64,000 bases of DNA, from positions 3,782,001 to 3,846,000 of the forward strand of contig NZ_CP033219.1 of assembly GCF_004006175.1 (NCBI RefSeq). The letters are read 5' to 3'. Position numbers and translations under genes: made by a program. Shown piece by piece: positions 33,590 through 42,231 of the stretch (the stretch's first letter is position 1; every line of letters begins with the position of its first letter). The DNA is from Parasedimentitalea marina (lineage in GTDB: Bacteria > Pseudomonadota > Alphaproteobacteria > Rhodobacterales > Rhodobacteraceae). The notes under the pieces were generated by a model that saw only the letters and a list, made by a program, of their open reading frames with translations, ran no database searches and was not told the origin of the DNA.

Positions 33590-33722
33590 GCTCCCTTAGC
33601 TGTGCTTCTCAGGCGGGCAAAGCCCCGCCGACGTGGTGGACTGCCGATAAATTGAGTTGAACCCGGCATGTCACAGATTATCGTCAATGGCTCTAGCCTT
33701 GGTTCATTGGGAAATGCAAGTG

Positions 33723-35687
33723 ATGACACGCATTCTGATCTTTCTAGCACTGTTTTCTGCCCTCTGGACCAACTCTGCTCTTGCCCAACAGGGTCAACAG
33801 CTGGGTGCGGCATTGGATTTGATGCGTTCCGAAAAATGGAGTCAGGCGGCAACCACGGCTGCAAAGTCGGGCGATGTGGCCGCTGATGTGATCGAATGGC
33901 ACCGGTTGCGCGAAGGCATGGGATCGGCGGATGACGCGCTGGCCTTTCTGCAACGGCGCCCGGATTGGCCGGGTCTGGCCTACCTGCGCCGCAAAAGCGA
34001 ACCCGCCGTTGCAGCCGCAGGGACTGATACTATTTTGAAGTTCTACGCCACCGAGTCTCCTCAGACAGCCGAAGGCGTTCTTAGCTTTGCCAAAGCCCTG
34101 ATTGCCACAGGGAAACGAGGTGACGGTGAGGCGAATCTTGTGGTCGCATGGCGGACCATGGCAATGGGATCCGGATTGCAGGCCGCTTACCTAAAGGACT
34201 ATTCAACGCTGCTAAAACCCCATCACGCCGCGCGTTTGGATCGGCTATTGTGGGACAAGCATCTGGTCAGCTCTAAACGAATGTTGTCGCTGGTCCCTGA
34301 TGGGGATCGCAAGCTGGCCGAGGCCCGCATCGCCCTGAAGGAAAAGGCTGCAGGCGTCGATGCCAAGATAGAGGCCATCCCGGAAGACCTGCGCAACGCG
34401 CCGGGACTGGCACATGACCGGTTTAACTGGCGCGACCGCAAAAAACGGCGCGAAGACGCCATCAAACTGATGCTGGAACGCAGCGCCAGTGCCTCGGGCT
34501 TGGGTGAGCCCGAGCAATGGGCCCGGCGGCGGCGGGATCTGGCCCGTCAGGACATGCGTGACGGCAATCATCAGCGGGCCTACCAACTGGCCGCACGGCA
34601 TTTCACCACACCAGAGGCCGGTTATAATTACTCGGATCTGGAATGGCTGGCCGGCTATATTGCTCTGCAAAAGCTGAACGACCCGGCCTCGGCCGTGCAA
34701 CATTTTCTGAGGTTCCTGGATTCTATAGAGACCCCGATTTCGATTGGCCGCGGCGGCTATTGGCTGGGCCGTGCCTATGCCGCACAGGGTGAGCCAGACA
34801 AAGCCCACGAGGCCTATGCGCTGGGGGCCAATTATCAGACTTCGTTTTATGGATTACTGGCCGCCGAACAGATCGGCCGCGGCTTTAACCCAGCGTTGGA
34901 AAATCCGCCTGTAGTGCCGTCGTGGGAACAAGCGGGTTTTGCCAAGTCTACAGTAACCAAGGCCGCGCTGATGATGATCGACACTGGCGAGCTGGATCTG
35001 GCCGAACGGTTCCTGACCCATCTGGTCGAGGGCCTGGACGAGGTTCAGGCACGACAATTGGGTTTGATGGCGGTTGAGATGGACCAGTCGCATCTTGCCG
35101 TGATGATCGCCAAACGCGCAGCACGTCAAAGTATGGAACTGCATGGCGCTTATTTCCCTTTGCATCCGGTGGCAAAGCAACCGCTGCCTATGGCCATGGA
35201 CATGGTGCTGGCAATTTCAAGACGCGAGAGCGAGTTTGACCATGTGGTCATCAGCGGTGCAGGGGCGCGCGGATTGATGCAGGTGATGCCGGCCACCGCG
35301 AAACTGGTCGCAGGTGAGCTGGGCATCCTGGCCAAGCACGCCACTTCGCGGCTGACCGCTGAATGGGACTATAACGCCAAACTAGGGGCCAACTATCTGG
35401 CCGGGCTGGCGGGCAGTTTCAATGGCAACGTAGTGATGATGGCCGCAGGCTATAACGCCGGGCCCAGACGCCCCATCGCCTGGATGGAACGCTATGGCGA
35501 CCCGCGTGACGGCACTCCGGATATCGTGGACTGGATCGAGCACATCCCCTTTAACGAAACCCGCAATTATGTGATGCGCGTCACCGAAAGCCTGCCGGTT
35601 TACCGCGCCCGGCTGGGCAAAACGCCTCTGCCCATCCCGTTTTCACAGGAGCTCTCAGGGTCAACCCTTAGCTCGTTCGCGCCATAA
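33723..35687 (+). CDS. Soluble lytic murein transglycosylase, exported
   Basis: The product has 654 residues from the ATG at 33723, chosen since it begins the signal peptide MTRILIFLALFSALWTNSALA; an ATG at 33714 is nearly as good. A long helical superhelix domain (about residues 30-480) precedes a C-terminal GH23 lysozyme-like domain with the catalytic Glu in ISRRESEFDHVVISGAGARG, then LMQVMPATAKLVA and AGYNAGPRRP. It cuts peptidoglycan glycan strands in the periplasm, forming 1,6-anhydro ends. Its last 27 bp overlap the 3' end of the convergent DMT transporter gene. Confidence 0.94.
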   Translation: MTRILIFLALFSALWTNSALAQQGQQLGAALDLMRSEKWSQAATTAAKSGDVAADVIEWHRLREGMGSADDALAFLQRRPDWPGLAYLRRKSEPAVAAAGTDTILKFYATESPQTAEGVLSFAKALIATGKRGDGEANLVVAWRTMAMGSGLQAAYLKDYSTLLKPHHAARLDRLLWDKHLVSSKRMLSLVPDGDRKLAEARIALKEKAAGVDAKIEAIPEDLRNAPGLAHDRFNWRDRKKRREDAIKLMLERSASASGLGEPEQWARRRRDLARQDMRDGNHQRAYQLAARHFTTPEAGYNYSDLEWLAGYIALQKLNDPASAVQHFLRFLDSIETPISIGRGGYWLGRAYAAQGEPDKAHEAYALGANYQTSFYGLLAAEQIGRGFNPALENPPVVPSWEQAGFAKSTVTKAALMMIDTGELDLAERFLTHLVEGLDEVQARQLGLMAVEMDQSHLAVMIAKRAARQSMELHGAYFPLHPVAKQPLPMAMDMVLAISRRESEFDHVVISGAGARGLMQVMPATAKLVAGELGILAKHATSRLTAEWDYNAKLGANYLAGLAGSFNGNVVMMAAGYNAGPRRPIAWMERYGDPRDGTPDIVDWIEHIPFNETRNYVMRVTESLPVYRARLGKTPLPIPFSQELSGSTLSSFAP

Positions 35688-36560
35688 GGTGAACAGGCCC
35701 GCCGCCATGATGATCGCGGCCCCTATGACCACGTTGTCGCGGATCACTTCTCCAAAGACCCAGACTCCTAGGAATGCGGCCCAAATCAAGTGGAAATAGG
35801 CAAAGGGCTGCACGGCGCTGGCCTCGGCCACCTCATAGCATTTAATCAGCAACCAATGACCGGCTACGCCTGAAACGCAGAGCAAACCCATCCACAGCCA
35901 ATCGCGGCCCACCATCGGCTCCCAAAACCACATGCCTACAGCTGTCAATACAACGGCTCCGGCGATACCTGTCCAAAAGAAGCTGGTGGCCGTGCTGTCA
36001 CGGCGGGCTGCATAGCGGGTCAGCAAGCCATAGACCGCGAACATCAGCGCCGAGACGAACGGGATCACCGCCGCCGGATTGAAAACCCCTGCCCCTGGCT
36101 GCAGAATGATCATTACCCCGATCAAGCCCAGCCCAATCGCCATCCAGCGGCGCCAGCCGACGCTCTCGCCCAGCACCGGACCGCTCAGCGCCGCCACCAG
36201 CAGCGGGTAACAGATGAACACCGCCTGACTTTCGATCAGACCTAAGATCGTGAACCCATAAACCGCCACCACGATTTCACCCGCCAGCAGCACGCCGCGC
36301 AGGATCTGCAGGCCCAGCTGATCGGTGCGGGCTGTTGCGCGCACGCCACCCGGTGCACGCATCGCCAGAAACACCACGAAGGCCGCAAAGAACCAGTAGC
36401 GCACCATCACTACCATATAGGTGTTATAGGTACCGGCCAGATGCCGCGAGATACCGTCCTGCAGGGCAAACACCACCGTCGCCCCAATCATCAGCATCAC
36501 ACCCAGCGATACATTGTTGGTCTGGCGCTGTGCTTTAGCTGCTGTAGCCGTCGTCGTCAT
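35661..36560 (-). CDS. DMT family transporter (EamA)
   Basis: This 299-residue protein has ten hydrophobic helices in two EamA repeats (LGVMLMIGATVVFALQDGIS and VIPFVSALMFAVYGLLTRYA). The roseobacter type has a short N-terminal tail and the VQPFAYFHLIWAAFLGVWVF segment. Substrate is unknown; metabolite efflux is likely. Its start overlaps the mnmD stop in an ATGA (36557-36560), so it is translationally coupled to mnmD. The 3' end overlaps slt by 27 bp on the other strand. Confidence 0.9.
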   Translation of the reverse strand: MTTTATAAKAQRQTNNVSLGVMLMIGATVVFALQDGISRHLAGTYNTYMVVMVRYWFFAAFVVFLAMRAPGGVRATARTDQLGLQILRGVLLAGEIVVAVYGFTILGLIESQAVFICYPLLVAALSGPVLGESVGWRRWMAIGLGLIGVMIILQPGAGVFNPAAVIPFVSALMFAVYGLLTRYAARRDSTATSFFWTGIAGAVVLTAVGMWFWEPMVGRDWLWMGLLCVSGVAGHWLLIKCYEVAEASAVQPFAYFHLIWAAFLGVWVFGEVIRDNVVIGAAIIMAAGLFTLWRERAKG

Positions 36561-37225
36561 GGCATCTGTGCCCTTGTCATATGTCGCTTACGCCCAAAAC
36601 CGGGCACGCGGGTTACCTCGAATCCTGCGTCCTCTAACCCACGCCGCACAAATCCTGCGGCGGTATAGGTCGCGGCACAGCCCCCTGACCTGGTATGGCG
36701 CCCCACCTGGGCCATCAGATCGGCCTGCCACAGCTCGGGGTTTTTCGCCGGAGAGAACCCGTCCAGAAACCAGGCATCTGCCTGGCCTGTCCACTCTGGC
36801 AGCGACCTTCGGGCGTCGCCTATGATCACCTCTAGCTGCAACGTGCCCAAATCGCAGGTCCCGCCGCCCTGCCAATGGGGCAGGAACCGGGCGGCCCAGG
36901 GGGCAATGTCGGGAAACGCCTCCAGTGCATGGGCCATGTCTTCGGGTGCCATCGGAAAGGCCTCGAAGCTGGTAAAACGCAGGGGCGTGGTCATCCCCGC
37001 CTGTTCCCAGGCTTTCCAGGCCGTCAACGCCGACAACCCGGTGCCAAAGCCCAGTTCGGCGATCTGAAACCCTAGCGCGAACCGCGCGGGCAGATCGTTG
37101 CCCGCCAAAAACACATGCTCGCCCTCGGCCAAGCCGCCCTGCAGCGAAAAATAGGGATCATCAAACTGGTCGGACACCGGAATGGTGCCGTCACGCCAGC
37201 TCAGGCGCGCCTGCTGGTCTGCCAT
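36557..37225 (-). CDS. mnmD: tRNA 5-methylaminomethyl-2-thiouridine methyltransferase MnmD
   Basis: The product has 222 residues from the ATG at 37225, which opens with MADQQARLSWRDGTIPVSDQ and FDDPYFS; upstream codons belong to the divergent gene's leader. It is the MnmC methyltransferase half, with IAELGFGTGLSALTAWKAWE for SAM binding, the WFLDGFSPAKNPELWQADLM motif, and ATYTAAGFVRRGLEDAGFEV. It makes the last methylation of mnm5s2U at wobble position 34 of tRNA. In E. coli this domain is fused to the FAD oxidase half; here that half is the divergent gene at 37284. Confidence 0.9.
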   Translation of the reverse strand: MADQQARLSWRDGTIPVSDQFDDPYFSLQGGLAEGEHVFLAGNDLPARFALGFQIAELGFGTGLSALTAWKAWEQAGMTTPLRFTSFEAFPMAPEDMAHALEAFPDIAPWAARFLPHWQGGGTCDLGTLQLEVIIGDARRSLPEWTGQADAWFLDGFSPAKNPELWQADLMAQVGRHTRSGGCAATYTAAGFVRRGLEDAGFEVTRVPGFGRKRHMTRAQMP

Positions 37226-37283
37226 GAAAATATCCCTTAGATGGTGATTTGAAACGGCGCGACACTGGCGAAAGGATAGGCAA

Positions 37284-38324
37284 ATGGCAATGGCTGACAT
37301 AACGGTGCGTGGCGCGGGCGCCTTTGGGCTGACAATCGCCTGGGTCTGTGCCCAGCGCGGCGCCAAGGTGCAGGTGATCGACCCCTACGGCGCGGGTTCG
37401 GGCTCCAGTGGCGGGTTGGTCGGTGCTCTTGCCCCCCATGTGCCGGAAAAGTGGAACCCCAAGAAAGCCTTTCAGCTGAGCAGCTTGCTGATGGCGGAAA
37501 AGTTCTGGTCCGAGGTTGAAACCACTGGCGGCGTCTCCCCCGGATATGGTCGCACTGGCCGTTTGCAGCCGATCAAGGATGAAAAGGCCCTGGCATTTGC
37601 CCACAGGCGCGCTGAAACCGCGCGCACCCTGTGGCAAGGTGAGGCCGAGTGGACCGTCTGCAAGGTGTCCGACTTGGGCCCCTGGTGCCCCTCTAGCCCC
37701 ACTGGATACATCATCCATGATACGCTGGCTGCGCGAATGTCACCGCGCCACGCCAGCGCCAGCCTGATTGCAGCACTTGCGGTGATGGGTATCAAGGTGG
37801 TGGCTGAGGCCCCGGATCAGGGACAGGTGGTCCATGCCAAAGGCATTGCTGGCCTGCTGGAACTGAACGCCGAGTTGGGCAAGCCAGTGGGCAGCGGCGT
37901 CAAAGGTCAATCCGCCGTATTGCGCTTTAATGCCGGCGAAGCACCGCAGATTCTGGCCGACAATCTTTACATGATCCCGCATGCTGAGGGGACATTGGCC
38001 ATCGGATCGACCAGTGAGCGCCTGTTCGATGCCCCAGATGAGACCGACGACAAGCTGGAAGACGTGATCGAGCGTGTCCGCGCCATTATGCCGGTTTTGC
38101 ATGGGGCCGAGGTCATCGACCGCTGGGCGGGCGTGCGTCCTCGCGCCAAATCCCGCTGCCCCATGCTGGGAGAATACCCAGGTCGCCCCGGCCATTTCAT
38201 CGCCAACGGAGGCTTCAAGATCGGTTTTGGCATGGCCCCCAAAGTGGCACATGTGATGGCAGATCTGCTATTGGATGGCGTAGATACCATCCCCCGGGGG
38301 TTTCGGGTCGAGGATAATCTTTAG
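37284..38324 (+). CDS. FAD-dependent oxidoreductase, MnmC C-terminal-like (DAO family)
   Basis: The product has 346 residues; ATG at 37284 or 37290. A Rossmann FAD site is present (ITVRGAGAFGLTIAWVCAQR and GAKVQVIDPYGAGSGSSGG). Later motifs match D-amino-acid-oxidase-fold proteins: LYMIPHAEGTLAIGSTSER, DRWAGVRPRAKSRCPMLGEY and FIANGGFKIGFGMAPKVAHV. With mnmD directly divergent, it is likely the oxidase that removes the carboxymethyl group of cmnm5s2U in tRNA. A different glycine-oxidase-like role cannot be excluded. Confidence 0.82.
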   Translation: MAMADITVRGAGAFGLTIAWVCAQRGAKVQVIDPYGAGSGSSGGLVGALAPHVPEKWNPKKAFQLSSLLMAEKFWSEVETTGGVSPGYGRTGRLQPIKDEKALAFAHRRAETARTLWQGEAEWTVCKVSDLGPWCPSSPTGYIIHDTLAARMSPRHASASLIAALAVMGIKVVAEAPDQGQVVHAKGIAGLLELNAELGKPVGSGVKGQSAVLRFNAGEAPQILADNLYMIPHAEGTLAIGSTSERLFDAPDETDDKLEDVIERVRAIMPVLHGAEVIDRWAGVRPRAKSRCPMLGEYPGRPGHFIANGGFKIGFGMAPKVAHVMADLLLDGVDTIPRGFRVEDNL

Positions 38325-38339
38325 GCGAACTGTTTTGCC

Positions 38340-38876
38340 CTAAATCTCGGCGCGCAGCTTTTGCATTAACGCCGCAAGCGTCGTCACATGCGCGTCACTG
38401 GTCAGATGACCACTCTCGTCAAACTGGCTGCCAGACCCGCCCAAATGCAGTTTTGGCTCATCCAGGACCCTGGGCCTGAATGACACCAGAAACGTCCGCA
38501 GAATCTCTTGCGCCTTGGCCCCGCCTGCCGCACCTGCCGCCGCTGACATCACTGCCACTGGTTTGTCCGCAAAGGGGCGGCCTTCGGTTCGGCTGACCCA
38601 GTCGAGCGCGTTTTTCAACACTCCGGATGGGGCTCCGTTATATTCCGGAGTAGAGATCAGAACGGCATCCGCCGCCGTGATCTGATCTGCCAGAACCTGA
38701 ACCGCCGCCGGAACGCCATCGCGCGTCTCGACGTCGCCATCATAGAGCGGCAGATCCAGGTCAGCCACAACATGAGTGGCATCGCCAAACAGCCGTACGG
38801 CCTCTAGCAGAAGTTTGCGGTTGGTGGCATCACGGCGCAACGAGCCGGACAGTGTCAAAAGCACAGGCGTTGGCAT
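38340..38876 (-). CDS. NADPH-dependent FMN reductase
   Basis: This 178-residue protein has a flavodoxin-like fold with TLSGSLRRDATNRKLLLEAV for the FMN phosphate, ADLDLPLYDGDVE, ISTPEYNGAPSGVLKNALDW (the family signature), and MSAAAGAAGGAKAQEILRTF. It probably reduces FMN or a quinone/azo-type compound with NAD(P)H. It is convergent with the MnmC-like gene and stands alone. Confidence 0.92.
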   Translation of the reverse strand: MPTPVLLTLSGSLRRDATNRKLLLEAVRLFGDATHVVADLDLPLYDGDVETRDGVPAAVQVLADQITAADAVLISTPEYNGAPSGVLKNALDWVSRTEGRPFADKPVAVMSAAAGAAGGAKAQEILRTFLVSFRPRVLDEPKLHLGGSGSQFDESGHLTSDAHVTTLAALMQKLRAEI

Positions 38877-39017
38877 AAAGGCATCCTTTGTTCATAAGAG
38901 AAAGCTTGCCCCAACACTTACGCGTTGATGGCAATTGCAAAAGCCCAAACACTGCGCACCTTATGTGCGCGGCTGCAAAATCCGGTCGCAATAGCACGCC
39001 TGCAAGACGGGTTGCCC

Positions 39018-39689
39018 TTAGCTAGATTGTGGTTTCACCACTATCTCAACCCGACGGTTCTGTGCCTTGCCTTCCGGTGTCAGATTGCTGGCAACGGGCT
39101 GGTCTTCGCCCTCTCCCGTCGTCTGCACCCGATTATAGGGCACGCCGCCAGCCTGAATCTGATCGGCAACTGCGTCCGCACGCTTGACGGAAAGGCCTTG
39201 ATTATAGCTGGCATCACCATCGCTGTCGGTGTGACCAATCACTTGAACTGAACTATCCGGATAGCGCAGCAGACTGTCGGCGATTTTCTGCAGATCGGAC
39301 TGCACTGCCGAACTGATGGCATAGCTGTCACTGGCAAACGTTAGATCATTGGGCAAAGAGACAATCAGCCGATCGCCGGTATTGACGATTGTGATACCGT
39401 CATTGGCCAGCTGCTGACGTAGTTCAGCCGCTTGCTGATCCAGGCCGTGCCCAATCGCGCCGCCTGCGGCTGCTCCCAGGACCGCGCCACCGATTACCGC
39501 AGCACCTTTATTACTGCTGTTGGACAAGGCGCCAACGCTGGCCCCCAGAATACCGCCAATGATTGCACCGCTTTTGGTGTTCTGATTGGGGTCGCCGTTA
39601 TAATTGTCTATCAGTGTCGCATTGGTACAGGCGCCCAGGCCCAGTGCAGCAACCAACACGGTTGCAGTCGAGAATTTCAGCATGGTCAT
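39018..39689 (-). CDS. OmpA family lipoprotein
   Basis: The product has 223 residues from the ATG at 39689 (MTMLKFSTAT); the longer frame lacks a signal. A lipoprotein signal ends in the lipobox LGAC (LGLGACTN), so the cysteine is likely lipidated. A glycine-rich stretch (SGAIIGGILGASVGALSNSS, then GAAVIGGAVLGAAAGGAIGH) resembles glycine-zipper segments. The C-terminal OmpA domain has VQVIGHTDSDGDASYNQGLS and SVKRADAVADQI, with the peptidoglycan-binding NRRVEIVV end. It links outer membrane and wall. Confidence 0.93.
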   Translation of the reverse strand: MTMLKFSTATVLVAALGLGACTNATLIDNYNGDPNQNTKSGAIIGGILGASVGALSNSSNKGAAVIGGAVLGAAAGGAIGHGLDQQAAELRQQLANDGITIVNTGDRLIVSLPNDLTFASDSYAISSAVQSDLQKIADSLLRYPDSSVQVIGHTDSDGDASYNQGLSVKRADAVADQIQAGGVPYNRVQTTGEGEDQPVASNLTPEGKAQNRRVEIVVKPQSS

Positions 39690-39834
39690 GGTATTGCCTT
39701 TTCTGCTCGGAACCGCGCCTGCCGCGCGTCTTTTGCGGCAATGTATCATGCTTGTGGGGTCAAGGCTCAACCCCAGCCCCCTGCAGATCGGCAATTCCCC
39801 GCGCACAAACCGTCATTCAAGGCGGAAACGCGCC

Positions 39835-40692
39835 TTAAGCGTCGCTGCGCTCTTCACTGCGCGCCGCCTCGAACGCCAGCATGGCGCGTTTCACTGGCAG
39901 CCCCCAGTGATACCCCCCCAAGGCACCAGATTTACGCAAAGCCCGGTGGCACGGGATCAACCAAGACACCGGATTGCGGCCCACAGCGGTGCCAACCGCC
40001 CGCTGAGCACGGGGCGCGCCAATCGACTGGGCGATTTCGGAATAGGTTGAAACATGCCCCGAGGGAATACGCAGCAGGGCCTCCCAGACTTTGATCTGTA
40101 ACGGCGCACCAATCATATGCAGGGCAGTTTCACCGCGTTGATCAAAGGCCGCCGTCACCAAGGGCCGCAGCATCATTGGATCCTCAATGAAAGTGGCCTT
40201 GGGCCAGCGGGACTGCATATCGGCCATGGTTGCCTCGGTGCCGGTTTCGGCAGCAAAGGCCATACCGCAGATGCCCTTGGCCGTGCCCATGGCCAAGGCC
40301 AACCCAAAGGGGCTGTCGAACCAGCCCCAGGAAATCTGCATCTCTGCACCCTTGCGGGCATATTCACCCGGGCTCATCGCCTCCCAACGCAGAAAGAGGT
40401 CGTGCAGACGTCCGGTTCCAGACAGTCCAACCGCATGCGCTGTGCCTAGCGTGGTGAAATTACCGTGCAACAAGGATTTGGCATGACCCAACCGCAAGTA
40501 CTGCTGATAGCGTTTCGGCGAAACCCCAACCCAGGCCGAGAACAGCCGCTGAAAGTGAGCCGGACTCATGCCCATCTTTTTAGCCAGGTCCTCGAGCGAC
40601 AGATCCTCGCCGCCCTCATCGATCAGTTCAATCGCCCGGCGCATGACACCATAGTGATAGCTTTTCTCATTGGCCTGAGTGTTCATCAGCAC
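39835..40692 (-). CDS. Ada-like protein: AraC HTH plus O6-methylguanine-DNA methyltransferase
   Basis: The product has 285 residues. An N-terminal AraC-type helix-turn-helix (LSLEDLAKKMGMSPAHFQRL, then WVGVSPKRYQQYLRLGHAKS) is followed by the methyltransferase domain with the acceptor cysteine in WLIPCHRALRKSGALGGYHWG. The N-terminal zinc/phosphotriester domain of E. coli Ada, with its own acceptor cysteine, is missing. It probably repairs O6-methylguanine and may regulate itself, but the usual Ada switch cannot work without that domain. Confidence 0.9.
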   Translation of the reverse strand: MLMNTQANEKSYHYGVMRRAIELIDEGGEDLSLEDLAKKMGMSPAHFQRLFSAWVGVSPKRYQQYLRLGHAKSLLHGNFTTLGTAHAVGLSGTGRLHDLFLRWEAMSPGEYARKGAEMQISWGWFDSPFGLALAMGTAKGICGMAFAAETGTEATMADMQSRWPKATFIEDPMMLRPLVTAAFDQRGETALHMIGAPLQIKVWEALLRIPSGHVSTYSEIAQSIGAPRAQRAVGTAVGRNPVSWLIPCHRALRKSGALGGYHWGLPVKRAMLAFEAARSEERSDA

Positions 40693-40934
40693 GTCTCCTG
40701 TCGTCGTCTGATGTCAGATTAGGGAATAACCTGCGCACAAACGACCCGAAACCTGCGCCTTGTGTTGGTTAAAGTGGTGTTTCCCAGCGTCTTCATCCGC
40801 AACATCAGCCAATAGGTTCTTCCAGACCTTGGAACACGTGCGGCATCGGCCAGGAACGGCAAATTAAGGGGCTCGCTGCGTCGAATACCAACGACCGCAG
40901 TGCGGGACTTAGCGAATTTTGGGTATGCACATTA

Positions 40935-41309
40935 CTATGCCAAGGCTATCACAACCGCCAAAGCCTCGCCATTTAGTGGTCTGGCACCATGCCCTTTTCC
41001 GGTGACGTCTTCCATTAGCAGGCGATCGCCTGCTCTAAAGGTTCTGGTCTCGCCGATGCTTGTCCAACCTTCGACCACTCCTTCCAATACGACGAACAAT
41101 TGTCTGCGCGGGGATGGATGAGCCGCATCCTCCCAGTCTTTCGGAAAGCGAAGCCAGAAATACCGAGTTGCGTCAGTCGATTCTGAGAGGTCCAATGCCG
41201 GAGCTGGTGGAGCGTATTGTATTGACGACATGTCAATCTCAATATCCTCAAAATGACTTTCTCCACGGTCATCTGAAAAAAGACGGGTGCATTTGATAGG
41301 GCTCGGCAT
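40935..41309 (-). CDS. Cupin domain protein
   Basis: This 124-residue single-domain cupin has the first motif region around YFWLRFPKDWEDAAHPSPRR, a QLFVVLEGVVEGWTSIGETR barrel, and FRAGDRLLMEDVTGKGHGAR as the second motif with its histidine. The full metal-binding HxH set is not clear. Function is unknown. The 242-bp gap to the Ada-like gene and the 277-bp gap to nth hold nothing I can assign. Confidence 0.82.
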   Translation of the reverse strand: MPSPIKCTRLFSDDRGESHFEDIEIDMSSIQYAPPAPALDLSESTDATRYFWLRFPKDWEDAAHPSPRRQLFVVLEGVVEGWTSIGETRTFRAGDRLLMEDVTGKGHGARPLNGEALAVVIALA

Positions 41310-41586
41310 GATATCCCAACAAAGTTGTTATAAATGTGTGGCTAGGAGTGTGGAAGAGCGCGTAGGTAGCGTCAATCCCACGCTTAGAGCATTTTATCAG
41401 TCGGGGCTTGAAGCAACCGATCACCATAAAGACCAATCATGGCCGAAGTGGCCCGTTCGCACGATCTTAGTCAACCACATGAATGGTCGGATAGCTGTTG
41501 CGAAACAGCACAGGGTTAACCCGGCCTGAGCCATTTTACAGGTTTCCCGTTGCGATACAGGGCGGGTCACGTCATTAAGGCCGCCG
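41310..41586. other. Intergenic region between cupin gene and nth
   Basis: A short ORF crosses it (41287-41529, plus) but begins inside the cupin gene, has no ribosome site and no recognisable family. No repeat or RNA feature is seen. Confidence 0.4.
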
Positions 41587-42231
41587 ATGGCAAAGCAACT
41601 CGATTATCATACGATCCGAGAGATTTTTACTCGGTTTCAGGATTCTGAACCAGAACCCAAAGGGGAGCTGGATCATGTCAATGTTTACACCCTGACAGTG
41701 GCGGTCGCCCTGTCGGCGCAGGCCACGGATGCCGGGGTGAACAAAGCAACCCGCGCCTTGTTCCAAATTGCCGACACGCCGCAGAAAATGCTGGATCTGG
41801 GCGAAGCCGGGCTGACCGAGCATATCAAGACCATCGGGCTGTTTCGCCAAAAAGCCAAGAATGTGATCAAGATGAGCCGCATTCTGGTGGATGATTACAA
41901 CGGCGAGGTCCCCAATTCCCGCGCTGCACTACAATCATTGCCGGGTGTCGGGCGCAAGACCGCCAATGTGGTTCTGAACATGTGGTGGCAGCAACCGGCA
42001 CAGGCCGTCGACACTCATATCTACCGCGTTGGCAACCGGTCCGGCATTGCGCCGGGCAAGGATGTCGATGCGGTTGAACGCGCCGTCGAAGACAATATTC
42101 CCGCTGATTTTCAGCTTCACGCCCATCACTGGCTGATCTTACACGGCCGTTATCATTGTAAAGCACGCAAACCGCTCTGTGGCACCTGCCTGATCCGCGA
42201 CCTGTGCATGTTTGAGGACAAAAACCTATGA
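41587..42231 (+). CDS. nth: Endonuclease III
   Basis: This 214-residue bifunctional DNA glycosylase/AP lyase removes oxidised pyrimidines. It has the helix-hairpin-helix LPGVGRKTANVVLNMWW and the catalytic Asp in VDTHIYRVGNRSGI. The 4Fe-4S cluster is C-x6-C-x2-C-x5-C (CKARKPLCGTCLIRDLC) at the C-terminus. The expected lysine lies just before the HhH. Its stop overlaps the adenosine kinase start in ATGA (42228-42231). Confidence 0.96.
   Translation: MAKQLDYHTIREIFTRFQDSEPEPKGELDHVNVYTLTVAVALSAQATDAGVNKATRALFQIADTPQKMLDLGEAGLTEHIKTIGLFRQKAKNVIKMSRILVDDYNGEVPNSRAALQSLPGVGRKTANVVLNMWWQQPAQAVDTHIYRVGNRSGIAPGKDVDAVERAVEDNIPADFQLHAHHWLILHGRYHCKARKPLCGTCLIRDLCMFEDKNL

Noticed and set aside
41287..41529. 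Plus-strand 80-codon ORF between the cupin gene and nth
   Set aside because: It begins inside the cupin gene, lacks a ribosome site and shows no recognisable domain.
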